Source of the DNA: Pholiota molesta
Taxonomy: Eukaryota; Basidiomycota; Agaricomycetes; Agaricales; Strophariaceae
Direction: 5' to 3'
NCBI GenBank assembly: GCA_014925825.1
Contig: JACGCK010000144.1
Coordinates: 1 to 64,000, forward strand
DNA length: 64,000 nt
Shown: positions 1 to 12,445 of the stretch, piece after piece
Layout of the letters: each line of letters begins with the position of its first letter
How positions within the stretch are numbered: the stretch's first letter is position 1
Made by a program: the position numbers and the translations under genes
The notes under the pieces: generated by a model
Seen by the model: the letters and a program-made list of their open reading frames with translations, nothing else
Database searches by the model: none
Told to the model about the DNA's origin: nothing

Positions 1-3000
1 CGATGTAAACGGCTATCTCCCTGCGATTACCCATGCTTCAATGCTTTGGGACGTGCGGTCAAATACCACCACGCATATGAAGCAGGAATCACCGCAATGC
101 CCACAATTCCGAGTGCTCAGTCGATCAAAAATACGAATTCGCTGTATACTGTATTCACCGAATCACTCAACTTGGAATGCCAAGCGCGGACTGAATATCG
201 GCCTGTCGTCACCGTACATGTCTTCGGGCATGACGATAGCGTGAAAGGATAAAACTCCCAGCAGGAACAGGTACGGGCCTGCTCAGACGCTCTACCGACC
301 TGATGACCGCGGCATTACGCTAACCGCTGGGATAGAATCAGTATATCAATATTACCTTTTCCGTGATCGAATATCAATGTCTGGAGATAGTTAGGCTGCT
401 GTAGCGGAACAATGTTCTGTAATGCGATCAAGTTATGTCTTCTAAAAGTGGCATGAGCGACGATGTGGGTATACACTGTCAGGGTAGTGCAATGTCTATC
501 GCTGCACTCCATGGTGAATTAACCTTGCAATCACAGGTCATATCAAGTCGCATATATAAATTACCACTGTATACCAATTGAGAAAAAAGGCGCCGGAACT
601 AAACCGCCATTTCGTGGACAGCTCAAGAGTCGAAAATCAAACGGCCGGGCCAAATCCTGCCAGACGCAGTACGCACCGAGCTAGCTCAGCTCAATCAAGG
701 ATGCTTCTGGAGCTTTGCGTAAAACGCCAATCCTCACAAGCTCAAGCACGCAATGTACTTACTATCTACGCGTATTCGCCTTCGAAAATGCAGAGCATAA
801 CGCTAAGCTTATCGACGCTCTGCAACCCAGGTAAGGGTGGCGGTGGCGGGCACCTGATCATCAGAACGCACATCAGATGGGGGTGTGCACACATAGGTTT
901 TATAGTTGGGCCCCGGCCATGTGGTGCAGGAAGCAGGCGCCGAGAGAATAGAGTGATGTATGGTGTGTACATAGCGAGTACTTCGCCCACTTGGCTCGGA
1001 CGCATCCTTGGCCGTACCAGCTTGGCTCCGTCTCTCACTTGACCTGCTGCTGATTGTTCTCCCTATCACTCGATCGATTAACGCCGGGGTCAACGTACAG
1101 ACTGCTCTAGCCTCTAGCGCATCCCAGCAATTTAAATGTATATGTAGACGACGCATGCATGCGGTCGCGGATTCGATTGCTTTCCGGTCCGATGATAATT
1201 GAGCTCATGACAGGTTCCCACAGCCTACATACAATATACTCCCGCTCTGTCCGTGGAAGGCCATTCGGCGAGGAGCCGCCCGCCGCCGAGCTGCGTCGCT
1301 CTGCATGGGGTCTATATGCGGCGACCTCCCAGAACAGCAACAAAGCCACACCCCGCGCACGCAGCCCACCAGCACTGGATGGCCTCGTTCTCCCACCCAC
1401 CCGCGCACGCGCACCGTCCTTTCTGATATTTACAGCCCCCGCAGGTGTGGCAGAACTTTAAAAGAATACGAAACGACAGAAGGCGTGCATGCGCACAGGA
1501 CGGCGCCCGCCCGTCGCCTCCCACGCTCCGCTGATCCCTGGGATTGCCATCAACCGGGACTCTCGCCAGACAGCGTTCGGGTCAATGCCATTATGCCCCT
1601 CCTCGGCGGATCAACTGGCCCCCCACTGATGGCACGGTTATCAGCCCCCAGCAGTTGATCCATCACCTGCGCGGATTCCAAAGCGAGCGCGCCTGCTTCG
1701 ATCAAATTCAATCATGGGATAATGTCTGATAACGTACTCCGCGAACACAGGGGCGCGGTGGATCCTTCGCTTGGCAGGGAATCGCATCGGGATAGGAGGA
1801 CGGGCTGCGGGGTGGCATGCTGTATGCGCATGCACCGCGCGGGGACATAATAGAATAGCTGAATGGGCAGGTGCATCGGCGTCTCATTTCGCGTTCTGAG
1901 CGGCAACGGACGGAGGCACGGCTAACCCAGGCCCAGCAGGGCATGGCTCGCGAAGCGTCGACGCCTCGCGAAGTCGCAAGATGGCGTGAGGGCTGACGCA
2001 AACGTGCCACACCGGAGAGCCGACCTCCTAGGAGCCGGTGGGGCCCATAAGCACGCGCCGCGCGCGGGCGAAGGGTCTGTTCAGTTATCGGACCCTGACG
2101 CTCCGCACACCTACGTACGTATCTACCCTATCTGCTCACAAACGTTCCCCAGGCCGGAGTGCATGGAGTGCAGGGGGACGTGGTTTGCAAAAATGTGCTG
2201 GAAGGAGTACGTGTACGGTGTGTGCGGCCGCGACGCTACACGTATTAGAACATTACCGCTGAGTGCGAGGATAGATGGGTCGTAGAACCGTGCGCTGCGC
2301 AGTGCTACTACTTAGTACGTGGTGTGGATGTATGTATGTATGTAATTGGATGGTCTGGTTGTCGGAGGGTGAGTGGGTTCGAAATTCGAATGAGCAGGGC
2401 GGTCTCATGCGGCGTCTTTCAACTGGAAATATATATTTTCTCGGCATAGCTAAAAACGCGCTTGAAGTCGGGACCTCCATAAATCACGGTGCGGTTAATA
2501 AATGCGCATCTGATCATTGCTAGAAAATAAGAAAGAAGACAAGACCGGCGACAAAATTAAAATAAATCATAGACAAGAATACAAGACAGTACCACTAAAA
2601 AATAAGCATCGAAAATAAAATAAGAAAATGCAAGTGCACAATCCATTGATAACGCCACAGAAGCAAAGTACAAATTCGAATTCGTCGCTCTCGCACTTGG
2701 TCAACTGATTGATGTGTCTGCGCAGTGATAAAGCCTCGCTTCTACTCCATCCTTCTCTGCACCATCACGATCGAACAGCGGGCCTAAGGCGAAGAAAACC
2801 GGCGCCAAAATAAAAAATAACACAAATCCCAGACCAGAAAAAAAAAAGCCCCGCAGCACCACCACTGAGAAAACATGCCACGCAAAAATAAAAAAACAAG
2901 ACTCCGTGCCCAATCCATGTATCGATAGTAATACGCATAACACGCACCACTGGCGTTCTGCGCACCGATAAGCGGCCGCGCTTCTATCTATCCCAGCCCT

Positions 3001-4188
3001 TCTCCGCCCCAGCACCCTTCGAATCTACATCATGATCGAACGGGGAGGCCTAACGCCTTGGAAATGAACCATGAATCGTGATTATCGCGCGCGCCTTCTT
3101 AGCCTCGAAAAGAATCAAAAGATGCCATCCATATCACTGGCACTGCACTGCAGTGTTTACTGATACTAGCGATGGTGCGGAGAAGGAGAAGGAGAAGGAA
3201 GAAGCAGTGCAATGGCGCGGATGAATGATGCGATCACCCTCCGAGGGATGTGGGTGATGCTGGTACTGTGATATTGATACTGATAGCACGGACATGATTG
3301 CGTCGAACTATCACGCCCGCTGATGGGCGCCAGAGGTATCCCGGCGCACAGCAGGCTGTAGAGACCGACAGACAGCTTCCACTCATACTGCCCGTCATGC
3401 GATGACGACGCCGGCTGCACCACCGCTTGACCACCGCATCGCGAAAAATGAAAGGATGACCGCGGAGGCTGGAGCCACCGAGCAGGAAGGCAGGCATTAG
3501 AAGCAGAATTACCCGCTCATGGAGTGCCTGTGATAGCATACATAGATAGGTGGGCGCCCTGGGGGACAGCCCACACACATATCCAGACAGGGCGACACAG
3601 ACGGACGGACAGCAGACAGACAGACGAATAAACAGACAGGACAGGTCGAATAAATATATACATAAATAGCTATATGCTGCGCAATGGCCGAACACGACAC
3701 CGAAATCTGAGTATTGAATATTGGAGGATGGAATGGGTACGGGAAACGTTCATAGCGAATAGATAGACGAAGATATAGCGACAGCAAAAGAAAGAAAGAA
3801 AGAAAAAAAGGAAAACGGAAGCACGCAAAACGAGGTGAGGGGATACATAAGCAGAACATACCGCGCAAAACCGCCCCGCGGGGCCAGGAACACAAGGGAA
3901 AGAAACAGAAAAATAAAAAGTGAGATTCGATTCAGCTGTCAGGCGTATATGTACTAAAGCATAAAACTAGGCAGAGATAGTAGCAAAGAGTAATAGTAGC
4001 GGGGGTTTATAGAGCGGGCATGCAAACATAAAGCGTATAGAAGCAGCAGCAGGTAAAGATTACGGGTGGATGGGGGGGAAACGACGGGGGATATACAGCG
4101 GTGAGTCTCTGAATGCGTATTTTTGTGGGGCGGGCGGGCGGGCGGGGATGGCCCACAGAGCAGCGACGCAGGGGCGGCCACCCGCGAT
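1..4188. other. Downstream part of arm 1, no gene recognised
   Basis: About 4.2 kb downstream of the GATA gene. I see only short unsupported open frames. It contains an internal degenerate direct duplication: the block around 2710-2830 is repeated around 2965-3060, both with a catgatcgaac-like core. The same duplication exists in arm 2 at 47737-48090, so it predates the inverted duplication. Purine-rich simple sequence occurs at 3180-3205 and 3785-3830. A TATA-like tataaaac on the minus strand near 895 is also present in arm 2 near 49897, but no gene follows it. Confidence 0.6.
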
Positions 4189-4229
4189 CTAAGCATCCCG
4201 CTCGGGCGAGCCCGCGTCGCCCTTCCCCA

Positions 4230-4260
<31 letters not shown>

Positions 4261-5861
4261 CTGCGCCTGCCCGCCGCCGCCGCCTCCTCTGGCCAGCGGC
4301 GGACTCGCGCCCTCCTCCTTCGCTGAGACGGCGGCGTTGCTCGCGAGGCCGTCGTCGTACCTCGCCCTTGCTCCACTCGCACTCGCACTTGTAGTCGTGG
4401 TCGTAGTTGAGGAGGGCGCAGAGGCGGATGGGAGGCGCGGCGACGCCTCGACCGTCGGGCGCCGGCTCTGCAGCTGCGGCGTCCCATGCGCCGACCCCGC
4501 CGCGCTGTTGCTCCCCGTATGCGATCCCCCTCCCCCACCCCCGTTCCCACCCCCTCCATTCCCACCCCCATTCCCACCCACATCCTGCCCAGGCCCGGCG
4601 GTGGCGCTCGACGCCCCCCCGCTCGACGACGCGCTCGTGTTATGCCAGCTCCCGAGGCCCGGGAGCGGGTGCTGCCCCTGCTGGGGGTGCTGGCCCTGGT
4701 AGTCGGGGTGCTGCCCCAGGGGCGGGATGCCGGAGTGGTGGTACTGGTACGGGTGGCTCCCGCCCGCGCCGCCGACGCTGATCGGGGGCAGGTGGTGCTG
4801 GCCGCCGTTGTGCTGCTGGTGGTGCTGGGAAGAGGGGTGGGCGAGGTTCGGCGGCGTGCGCCCGCGTAAAGTGCTCGCGGCGAGCGGGCCGCGCTTGTGC
4901 GGGAACTGGTCCGGGCGCGGGCGCGAGTGCGTGCGCTCGAAGAGGCCGCACTTGTTGCAGAGCTAGTAGTAGTAGGGGCGAGGCGTTAGCGCGGCTGTGA
5001 GGAAGAGAAGAGGGGGCAGGGGGGGACGTACGACTTTGCCCGGGCTCAGGTTCGACCGACGCCAGGTGCTCGTGTCCGTGGTGCAGCAGTTGAAGCAGCG
5101 GCGGCGAATCCCATCCGTGAGCTTCGTCGCCGCGTCGTCGGTGTGCACGACCGCGACCGGGGGCGGCCCGCCGCCGCCGCCGCCGCCGCCGCCGGGGTAC
5201 TGCTGGCGGCCGTACGGCTCGTGCATGCCCTGCACGGGGAAGCCGCCGTGCCCCGCGAGCCCCGCGGGCACGGGGTACGCGTGGCGCTCGTGCTGTGCGT
5301 GGTGGGGGTGCGGGTCGTAGCGCTGCGGGTCGAACGGGTGTGGGGGCGCGGCGTACATGGCGTAGGCGTGCGCGTTGAGGGCTCCTGGCGCGAGCTAAAG
5401 TGGGCAGATTGGCGCGGGGCGGATGATGCCATCATCTGGGCGTCGTGCGGGTGGTAGTAGACGTTCGGGGGCGGGGGCATCGGCGGCGTGCGGCGGATGT
5501 GGGGGGTGGAGTTGGAGGAGCGGTCCTGGGAAACCACTGAGGGCGAGGGGAGTGGTCTGGCTGTGCGAGGGTGGCGATGGGGGGCGGGGCGGGTGGCGGG
5601 GAACGGTCAAAGCGGCGGCTGTCGAAAGCGGGCTCGTTAACTTGGCGGGAGAGGTAGGGAGCGGGAGAGACGAACGGGGACGACATGTGCACGCGGAGGG
5701 ACATGTGCTGGTGGTTGTCCTGGTCGAGGGCGGGGTCGATGACGTTGAGTCTGCGCTCGGCGTCTGCGCGTGGAGAGTCCCTGCAAGTCTGATCAGCCTG
5801 GTCCTATTTATCCAGAACACATCACTCACCCCATGCCCATCGATGTTAGGATCAACCCCAT
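4189..5861 (-). CDS. GATA-type zinc-finger transcription factor (arm 1 copy)
   Basis: A nuclear GATA-class DNA-binding regulator. I read three exons: 5861-5830, 5780-5032 and 4962-4189, with introns of 49 and 69 bp. The finger is CX2CX19CX2C: CFNC and WRRSNLSPGKV come from exon 2, LCNKCGLFERTHSRPRP from exon 3, so an intron splits the finger. The N-terminal part carries PPPPNVYYHPHDAQ, then H/Q/P-rich sequence and a glycine run. The tail is rich in G, S and T and ends in a QA-dipeptide repeat and SPERDA. Exon 2 needs one extra base near 5550 and one near 5380; with both the phases fit exactly (749+2 nt), and arm 2 carries the missing base at both sites. The start at 5861 is the simplest choice, but the frame is open up to an ATG at 6056. 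The finger resembles Agaricomycete Gat1-type factors; that orthology is not proven. Confidence 0.85.
4233..4270 (-). repeat. Coding hexanucleotide repeat (Gln-Ala)
   Basis: Tandem gcgcct units near the 3' end of the GATA gene encode alternating Gln-Ala on the minus strand. Arm 2 has fewer units at 46291-46307, so the array length has changed since the duplication. Confidence 0.8.
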
Positions 5862-6460
5862 CACCAGCACAAACAACCCACTCCTGCTTTTTTTCACGCT
5901 CCGATTCGCACTCCGCACCGGATCACATCTCAGATCGCGCGAACCGAACCACCGAACCACCGTCCTGGCGCAGCACTGCTCATCCACCTGCCCAGTATAG
6001 CCATCACAATCAAAACCCAATCTTAATACTTGGGCGCTGTGCCCGAAAATCACCATCGTTCGCAGATCTCAACTTTTTGTTCCACATACCATCACACTAC
6101 ATAGATACCTACCATCCAGCTCAAAATCGCCTTGTCCTCGAGAACCGCAGAGCCGCCTCAGCCACGGTCCTACCTCAGCCTCCCCCACGCCCGTTCGCCG
6201 TCCCACTGCCTGTTACACCTCTCATGGCGCCGTTAGCACATACCTCAACCGTCTGACACCGCCCCGCGTCACACTACCCCCGCCCAGCCGCAAGTATAGC
6301 TCAACACTCACGTTATTCGCGCCCAACGGCCAATTGCTGTTTATAAATAGACTCCCATCATATTAGGCCGCGTAGGTCCAGGGGGGAGGCGAGCAGGGAG
6401 AGACATACACCGTTCGACGTTGGTTCGACGTCACACGCGACAGCTCCACGGGCTGAGCGC
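5862..6460. other. Upstream region of the GATA gene
   Basis: This should hold the promoter and 5' UTR of the minus-strand GATA gene. It is unique to arm 1; arm 2 has unrelated sequence at the equivalent place. The frame of exon 1 stays open back to an ATG at 6056. I see no other gene. Confidence 0.45.
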
Positions 6461-6466
6461 GAACTT

Positions 6467-7024
6467 CCCAGACACCTCTACACACCAGAGGACGTTTCGG
6501 CGCGACGAGGGCGCATTAGAGCAGAACAAGCCGCGCCAGAGATAGATTTTTTCTCATCATTTGACTGTACGTACATGTAAAAGTATGAAAATCGACCATT
6601 ATGCCGTTTTCAACTTCTATAGGGCTACGCACGATCCTTACCTTGTCTATTTCGAAGCTCTGACCAGTAAATTTTCATCCCATATACGCCTATTCCAGGG
6701 AACCTATGCCAGGGTAAGTACATCATCAATCCGTTCCCAGAAAAACAGAGATTACCTCTAGCGATGATCTCCAATTTTTAGGAAACCTTACCGTCCAAAT
6801 TCCAATTAACTAGATCGAAACATCATATAACGAACCCAGACACCTCGACTCCAGAGGACGTTTGGGTCGCGCGACGAGCTCGCATTAGAGCGGAAGCACG
6901 CGCGACAGAGATAGATTCTTTTCCCATCATTTGACAGACCATTATGCCGTTTTCAATTTCTGTGGATTATTCTGGGACTGCACACGATCCCTACCTTTTC
7001 TATTTTGAATCTCTGAACAGTAAA
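6467..7024. repeat. Pair of degenerate direct repeats (about 200 bp)
   Basis: The block 6467-6672 recurs at about 6835-7024. Shared landmarks in the same order are agacacctc, ccagaggacgtt, gcgacgag, gcattagagcg/c, agagatagatt, ccattatgccgttttcaa, cacgatcc and a ctctga/gaccagtaaa-like end. Copies differ by about 10-15% by eye. No coding frame is shared. It is an unrecognised non-coding repeat. Confidence 0.75.
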
Positions 7025-7268
7025 ACTTCGTCTATGAATCAGGAGGAGACGTGTTTAATAAGCTGCAACCCGGCCTCGCAATGACTATCGCAGCGTTTCG
7101 GTCCAGGACGAGGTAAATGCTCAGGATGACGGTAAAATATAAGTTTACGGCAATTCACGAAACATGGACATCCATTGATAGTATTGACGCATCATCCGTT
7201 TGTACGGCCAATTCCAGAACCAACGCATTCCACACAGCTTTCCCGGATGTTTCCTTCGCCAAACACAC

Positions 7269-7922
7269 CGTCGAAAGACCAATGTACAGCGGTTTGTGAC
7301 GTGTGAATATGTTCTGATGGCCATGGAGGTTTGTTTCTCCACCTATCCTATACGATTCTCGCTCTGTTCGTTCTACTTCACAAAGGTTGACCGTCAGCTG
7401 GTCGTTATTTGCACCTTACTATTTAATATTGGGCATTGCAACAGCAAGATGGGCGGAACCGATGCATGGAACGCAACAAACCATTCTGCTGGTACCGAGG
7501 TTGGAGTGCGCCGTATTGAATTCTGACACGCAAAGTCTATTCCATGGGTGGTATGACCCCCCGGAGCCCACCGTGGTGTATTTTCGTTCCATATCTTGCA
7601 TTTGGCCGAAGTTTTAGACCTAAAACGGAGTTAGGAATTATTTGTCTGTCGACGATTCAGAACGTCCAAATTTTCTTCTTCTTCAAAGTGCAGTTCGACG
7701 GTGATTCAGACCGCTGGGTTCTGGAGACCGTCACTGGGTCTATCTCGCCTCCGTTGAAGTGCTGCCTCCGTCAAAAGACCAAATGCCAGCGTTTTGTTGT
7801 GACGTGTGAGCATGTTCTGATGGAGGTTTGTTTTTACACCAATTTTATACGTTCTCGCTATATTCTTTTTATTTTAAAAAGGTTGACTGCCGGCCGGCCG
7901 TTATGTGCACCGTACTATTTAA
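7269..7922. repeat. Second pair of degenerate direct repeats (about 150 bp)
   Basis: 7269-7422 recurs at 7768-7922, with aaagaccaa, gtgacgtgtga, tgttctgatg, ggaggtttgttt, aaggttgac and the final tactatttaa in the same order. A shorter piece, accgtcact-ggtctatctcgcctccgttga at 7728-7760, recurs at 8415-8447. No gene is supported here. The repeats probably derive from an old, unrecognised dispersed element. Confidence 0.7.
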
Positions 7923-8469
7923 GCCAAACATGAGTCTGCGCCAGAGTACCCTGCGGCAGGACCGTTTCTATTCTGTCTGGAACTAATGTATCTCGAACAG
8001 GGATCATGGCTGTTTCCCACGGCGTCGTGCCTGTTTTGCGTACTATTTCCAAATTGTTTTCGCATGAAATTGACAAGACCTCTGGCAATACTTCCAAATT
8101 TTAGCGAAAGTCACCGTTGAAAATCCATTACAGTGGAAATTTTCAGCTAAATTTATTGCCGACATACATTTTGAAGTGGAGACAACGGTACGTTTAGAAT
8201 TTCCGGCAGGCGAATGCTTCCTTGGGGTCTGTTCATGGCATTTAACTCTAACTTTTAGGTCTTGAAAAACAGTTTAACTAGACTCTAGAGAATCTGCGTA
8301 CCCACGGTATAGGCTCTGACATGTCAAAACATGACGCACTCCAACCTGAATGCCATCAGAACGGTCCGTTGCATTCCATTCATACTTCTGTCGCAATACA
8401 CAATAGATAGTATACCGTCACTCGGTCTATCTCGCCTCCGTTGAAAATCTGCCTTAACCTGGGAAAACG

Positions 8470-10552
8470 AGCCGGAAACTTACACAATACGGCGTGTGTG
8501 CTGCACATGGGGATCTCAATTGCGTTTTTTAAGTTCTGTCTGCGCTACGTACACCGTCGTACTGCCGGATGCTCTGAAATGCGGCAGGCATGCGGTCTGG
8601 AAGACGATTTTTTTGTTTCTATTCTGCGCCGTTGCCTTTTGGCATACGCTGGCGAAATTTCAGGCACGTTTTGGATGTATTTCTCCGGTTGCAAATAAAT
8701 TGAGATGTATACCTCTCCTTGAGGAGTGGCGATGATCGCGGTAGGTGCAGCTACTCACAAGAACATGCCTCTCTGAGATGATATACGCTTGAGACGTCTC
8801 CATATCTTCGCGGCTTCATTAAAAACCGTACATTCTGCCTCTATTCATTTTCTACACACAAAATAATATCCACCGCTCCTCAGTCAACTACACATGCCGG
8901 CCGATTCCCATGACTTCTCAGTACCTTCTCGCTAATAATACCCTGATACGAACACCTGGCGTATACCCGCGGCCCTCCTCGTCGACAAGGTTGGTATACG
9001 TACAGCGAGCATACGAACAAATACAAAGACGCCTTCTCCCGGCCAGGGCACAAGACGATCGCGGCTGCATCTCATGCGCATGCGCAGCACTGAATCATTA
9101 GGATTACCTTAACTTACCTCGCGCGCGCATCCTGCTCTAAGGCGCTTTTCCCAGATCTCCCGCTTCATTCCAAGTAAGCGAACAGAAGTGACGCACTACG
9201 CATCAGAAAGCGAATGCCCACAATGACAAAATCACGCATCGCGAGCGCCAGAAATTTGATCTCGAATCCGCTCTCGATGGGGGTCGGTGGCCTGCGAGCG
9301 CCGTCCCCGGGGCTCCGGGTGGCGAGCGAGACAGGAAAGGGATGTGAACCAGCTTGGCAGTGGTGTGCATGGGTAAATAGTCCATGGCGTGGTTCTTCAT
9401 CTACCCTCACCCGCGCCGCCGTTCCGGTTCGTGGCCCATATGCCTGTCTTCCTCCCTCGCTGGATGGAGGCTGCTGTTGCTGCTGCCTTTCTTAATACAT
9501 AATCAAGTAGGCTCCTCGGAGCTTCCTTCAACACCTTTTACGCTGTGCTTCGTAGGTCTGGTCGAATGTATTCGCGGCCCCGCTGTAAGTATATTTACAC
9601 TGTGACCGCACTCCTCGCGCTTCCATCTGAAAATCGCGCATAATTAATTGATATCGAAGGGCTGGGCCCCCTTCGATAAAATACATAAAATATACTTCCT
9701 CCCCAGGTATTCCTTGTCTGCCATCTGGTTCGTGTGCAGCGGCTCGTCATCAGCAGCATCATGACCCAGTGATCCTTATGGATCAATGGCTTCCCCAGAG
9801 AAGGCTCGGTGATGTTCTATCACCACATCATCGCCAGCGACAGTAATAGCGCTCCTATTCATAGGCGATAGGTATCTCGATGGCCCGTATACGCCTATCC
9901 GTCCTGTTGCACTGCGTTTCTCCCTACATAGCCCCTAGTTCCACCCGTGGCTTCTTATCGCAGCTCGGAAGGCATCGACGGGTGGCGACTCTAATACGGC
10001 GCTGGGTGCCACAAGACGGTCGTCGAAGATTCTAGGTTCCGTCGTGCGGTGGCGCCTGTAATCGGCGGTGCGCATCGCACGACGTAACTGCACGTCGTCA
10101 CTCAAAAAACGCCCTGGCGCTGTCTTTCGCACATGATCCGTCATCGCGTGCAGATGCCTTCCGCGCGATGGGGGCAGCAGCTTCTTTCTTTCGTTCTTCT
10201 GCCTATCCGGGTCACAGATGGCTTGTCCATCCCCGATTGGCCTGGTCCATATTCACCCACTTACCAACGTCGCTCCGGGATCGCAAGTGCACACCAAGGC
10301 TATGACGGTACAGCGCTATTCAGGCTGCTTCTTTTCCTTCCTTTGCCTTCTTCTGCATTCAGCTGGAACGTCCAGCAGAATTTGCCACCCCGCGCGGACT
10401 GGTTTGGGCGATGTAGTTGTGGGCTGTAAATATCACTTTTCGAGTACATCGGGTAAAAATACCGAGATCAGGGTTGGTTGCCTTTACGAGGCGATTACCA
10501 TCATCAGCTATTAACAAACGCCCGTTTTGTAGAGGGAAAGAGGAAAGGCTCG
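8470..10552. other. No gene recognised
   Basis: Only short unsupported open frames on either strand, no repeat with a match elsewhere in the window, and no RNA gene that I can recognise. Confidence 0.4.
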
Positions 10553-10769
10553 TCTATGCTCGGCTTGGAGACTGGAAGGAGAAAGGAAGTGGTGGAGAGA
10601 GAAAGAGAAAAGTAAAAGATGTAGATAGGAAGAACTTAGACAGGAGTCCGTGAGGTGCGGGCAAAAAATTTGAATATCATTTTTTGGTCGCCGTGTTGTC
10701 TTTTGCCGGGCGCCGGGCGCTGGATGCGAATCAGATGGACTCCAGCGGCCGACGGCCCAAGCTCAAGCC
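10553..10769 (-). repeat. Split direct repeat A1 (distal end of the element)
   Basis: 217 bp, identical by eye to 11145-11361. It begins tctatgctcggcttgg and ends caagctcaagcc. In coding orientation it forms the 3' terminus of the element. Confidence 0.92.
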
Positions 10770-10849
10770 GAAACGGGCGAGTAGTAAATACAACGAGACA
10801 GTAGACTAAACAAAAAACAAAACAAAAAGAGGGAAAGTGGAAGGGTGGG

Positions 10850-11144
10850 GGCAAAAAAGGAAGAGCTCGAGGCAAAGCCAAACGAGCGAAGTGGGAATCA
10901 AGAACTGAGAGCACGAGGAAACTGGGATAGGAACTGGGGGTTTATATACCTATGCAGCGAGTGGCGAAGGCCCACGAAGTGAGGAAAAACAATGCGCAGG
11001 CGCATGGTGGCTTTGCTGGGCCAAAAGCGCGCTGAGCCACAGAGTAATCTAATCGAGAAGACAAGCGCTTGCGCGCCGTATGTACAAAACGGGAAAGAGT
11101 CTCACGCGTGCTCATAGACCCTGATCAACTCGTTGATCTGCTCA
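10850..11144 (-). repeat. Split direct repeat B1 (internal)
   Basis: 295 bp, identical by eye to the terminal copy at 15373-15667. It abuts A2 directly at 11144/11145 and is separated from A1 by an 80 bp spacer (10770-10849) rich in A and G. Confidence 0.92.
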
Positions 11145-11361
11145 TCTATGCTCGGCTTGGAGACTGGAAGGAGAAAGGAAGTGGTGGAGAGAGAAAGAGA
11201 AAAGTAAAAGATGTAGATAGGAAGAACTTAGACAGGAGTCCGTGAGGTGCGGGCAAAAAATTTGAATATCATTTTTTGGTCGCCGTGTTGTCTTTTGCCG
11301 GGCGCCGGGCGCTGGATGCGAATCAGATGGACTCCAGCGGCCGACGGCCCAAGCTCAAGCC
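11145..11361 (-). repeat. Split direct repeat A2 (internal)
   Basis: 217 bp copy of the terminal repeat at 10553-10769. The last few codons of the recombinase frame run into it. Confidence 0.92.
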
Positions 11362-12445
11362 ACGGGAAGAGCCCAGGGAAGAGCCAGCGGATCGGGAGCT
11401 GGGAGCGGAGCGAGGGCCAAGTGAAGCCGGGATGAGAGATGAAGAGTGCGATCCGGAGGTACCTCGAGATAGAGCTTGTAAGCATCACTGCGCCAACGAC
11501 CAAGCAATTGGATCTCGTAGTCAGAGTACCCAACTGTAGCTGCAGATGTGGCAGCGCCGCGACGAAAGCTGTGTCCAGAATAGAGTGACTGATCCAGGTT
11601 AATAGCAGTGAGGCGAGCCTTGAGCAGATGAATAAAGGAGTTCCTCGACAACGCACTGCCCATGCCATCCGGGAACAGTGGGTCAGTAGCTGCGGCATCT
11701 GGATGAAAATTGACAACTCGGAGGAGTGCATCGATGGGGCATGTGTTCGATCCCGCGGGAGCACGCGCGATCAAGATGGTGACGCCGCAACGGAATGGAT
11801 CTGTCTTGGATGAAGGGAGAGAGAGGCGAGCATGCGTAGGATTAATTAAAGAAGGGATAAACTCAATTGAAGAACGGGAAAGATTAATGATAGAATTGAA
11901 TTTAGCACCATTGGGGATTGTAAATTCACCGCAACGGAGGAAACCTGCCCATGCCAGCTTCATGGCAGCATCGAAGACGGCATTCTCGAGCAATGTGAGA
12001 TCTCCCGGAATACTGGCGAGCTGTTGCAAGATGGCGAGTGTGATAGGGAGCTTGGGTTTGCGATGGTCACCAAAGATGCGCTTGATGCCGCGGAAAATCC
12101 GTTGGATGGTAGGAGACTCGGTGGAAGAGGTGGAGAGCCCAGCATCCGTATGCAGGGAACGAACGGCAGCGAGGTAGCCCTTAATGGTTGTGTGCTTGAG
12201 ACCCCGGTCTGCAAGTGAAGTGATCCATTCCGCGATTGCAAAGGGAGAGGCAGGGAGGTAGACTCCGGGGGCAACAAGGAGCTGGGGATTGATGAGGACA
12301 AAGTCGAGGAAAGAGCGCTGACCCGTCGAGTAGGATTTTCGAGTGCTTGAAGCCAGGCCGTGCCAGAGGTAGAAGGCCGTGCGTCGAGAGAAGCTAGAGT
12401 GTGTTTGATACCAATGATCAGGGACTTCGTTGATGAGGAGCTCCT
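11355..12445 (-). CDS. Tyrosine recombinase of the Ngaro-like element
   Basis: Catalytic domain of the YR superfamily that would insert the circular DNA copy. The frame is open from about 12445 to the stop at 11355. The N-terminal SAM-like part contains LASSTRKSYSTGQRSFLDF and GYLAAVRSLHTDAG. The catalytic part has FLRCGEF (first Arg), a beta-hairpin region with SSKTDPF, GHSFRRGAAT (the HxxR motif) and LGRWRSDAYKLYLE (Trp and nucleophile Tyr). All expected catalytic positions are present, so the domain itself looks intact. It lies one frame away from the RNase H region upstream; the change falls at an AAA run near 12445, so whether it is separately started or fused is unclear. An in-frame ATG lies at 12029, too far inside the domain to be the true start. 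Confidence 0.9.

Larger units (their letters stand above)
1..5804 (+). repeat. Inverted duplication, arm 1
   Basis: This segment matches the reverse complement of 44778-50758 almost throughout: position 1 corresponds to about 50758 and position 5804 to about 44778. The match covers the GATA gene and about 4 kb downstream of it. The inner edge lies inside the first GATA intron, where both arms still share the stretch around gatcagcctggtcc (5791-5804) and then diverge completely. The outer edge is not reached, because the homology runs to the first base of the window. The arms differ by substitutions and many small indels, and arm 2 is about 180 bp longer. Confidence 0.93.

Noticed and set aside
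10636..10914. 92-codon frame beginning like gag
   Set aside because: It arises where repeat B1 reads through the spacer into A1; only the first 23 codons are gag.
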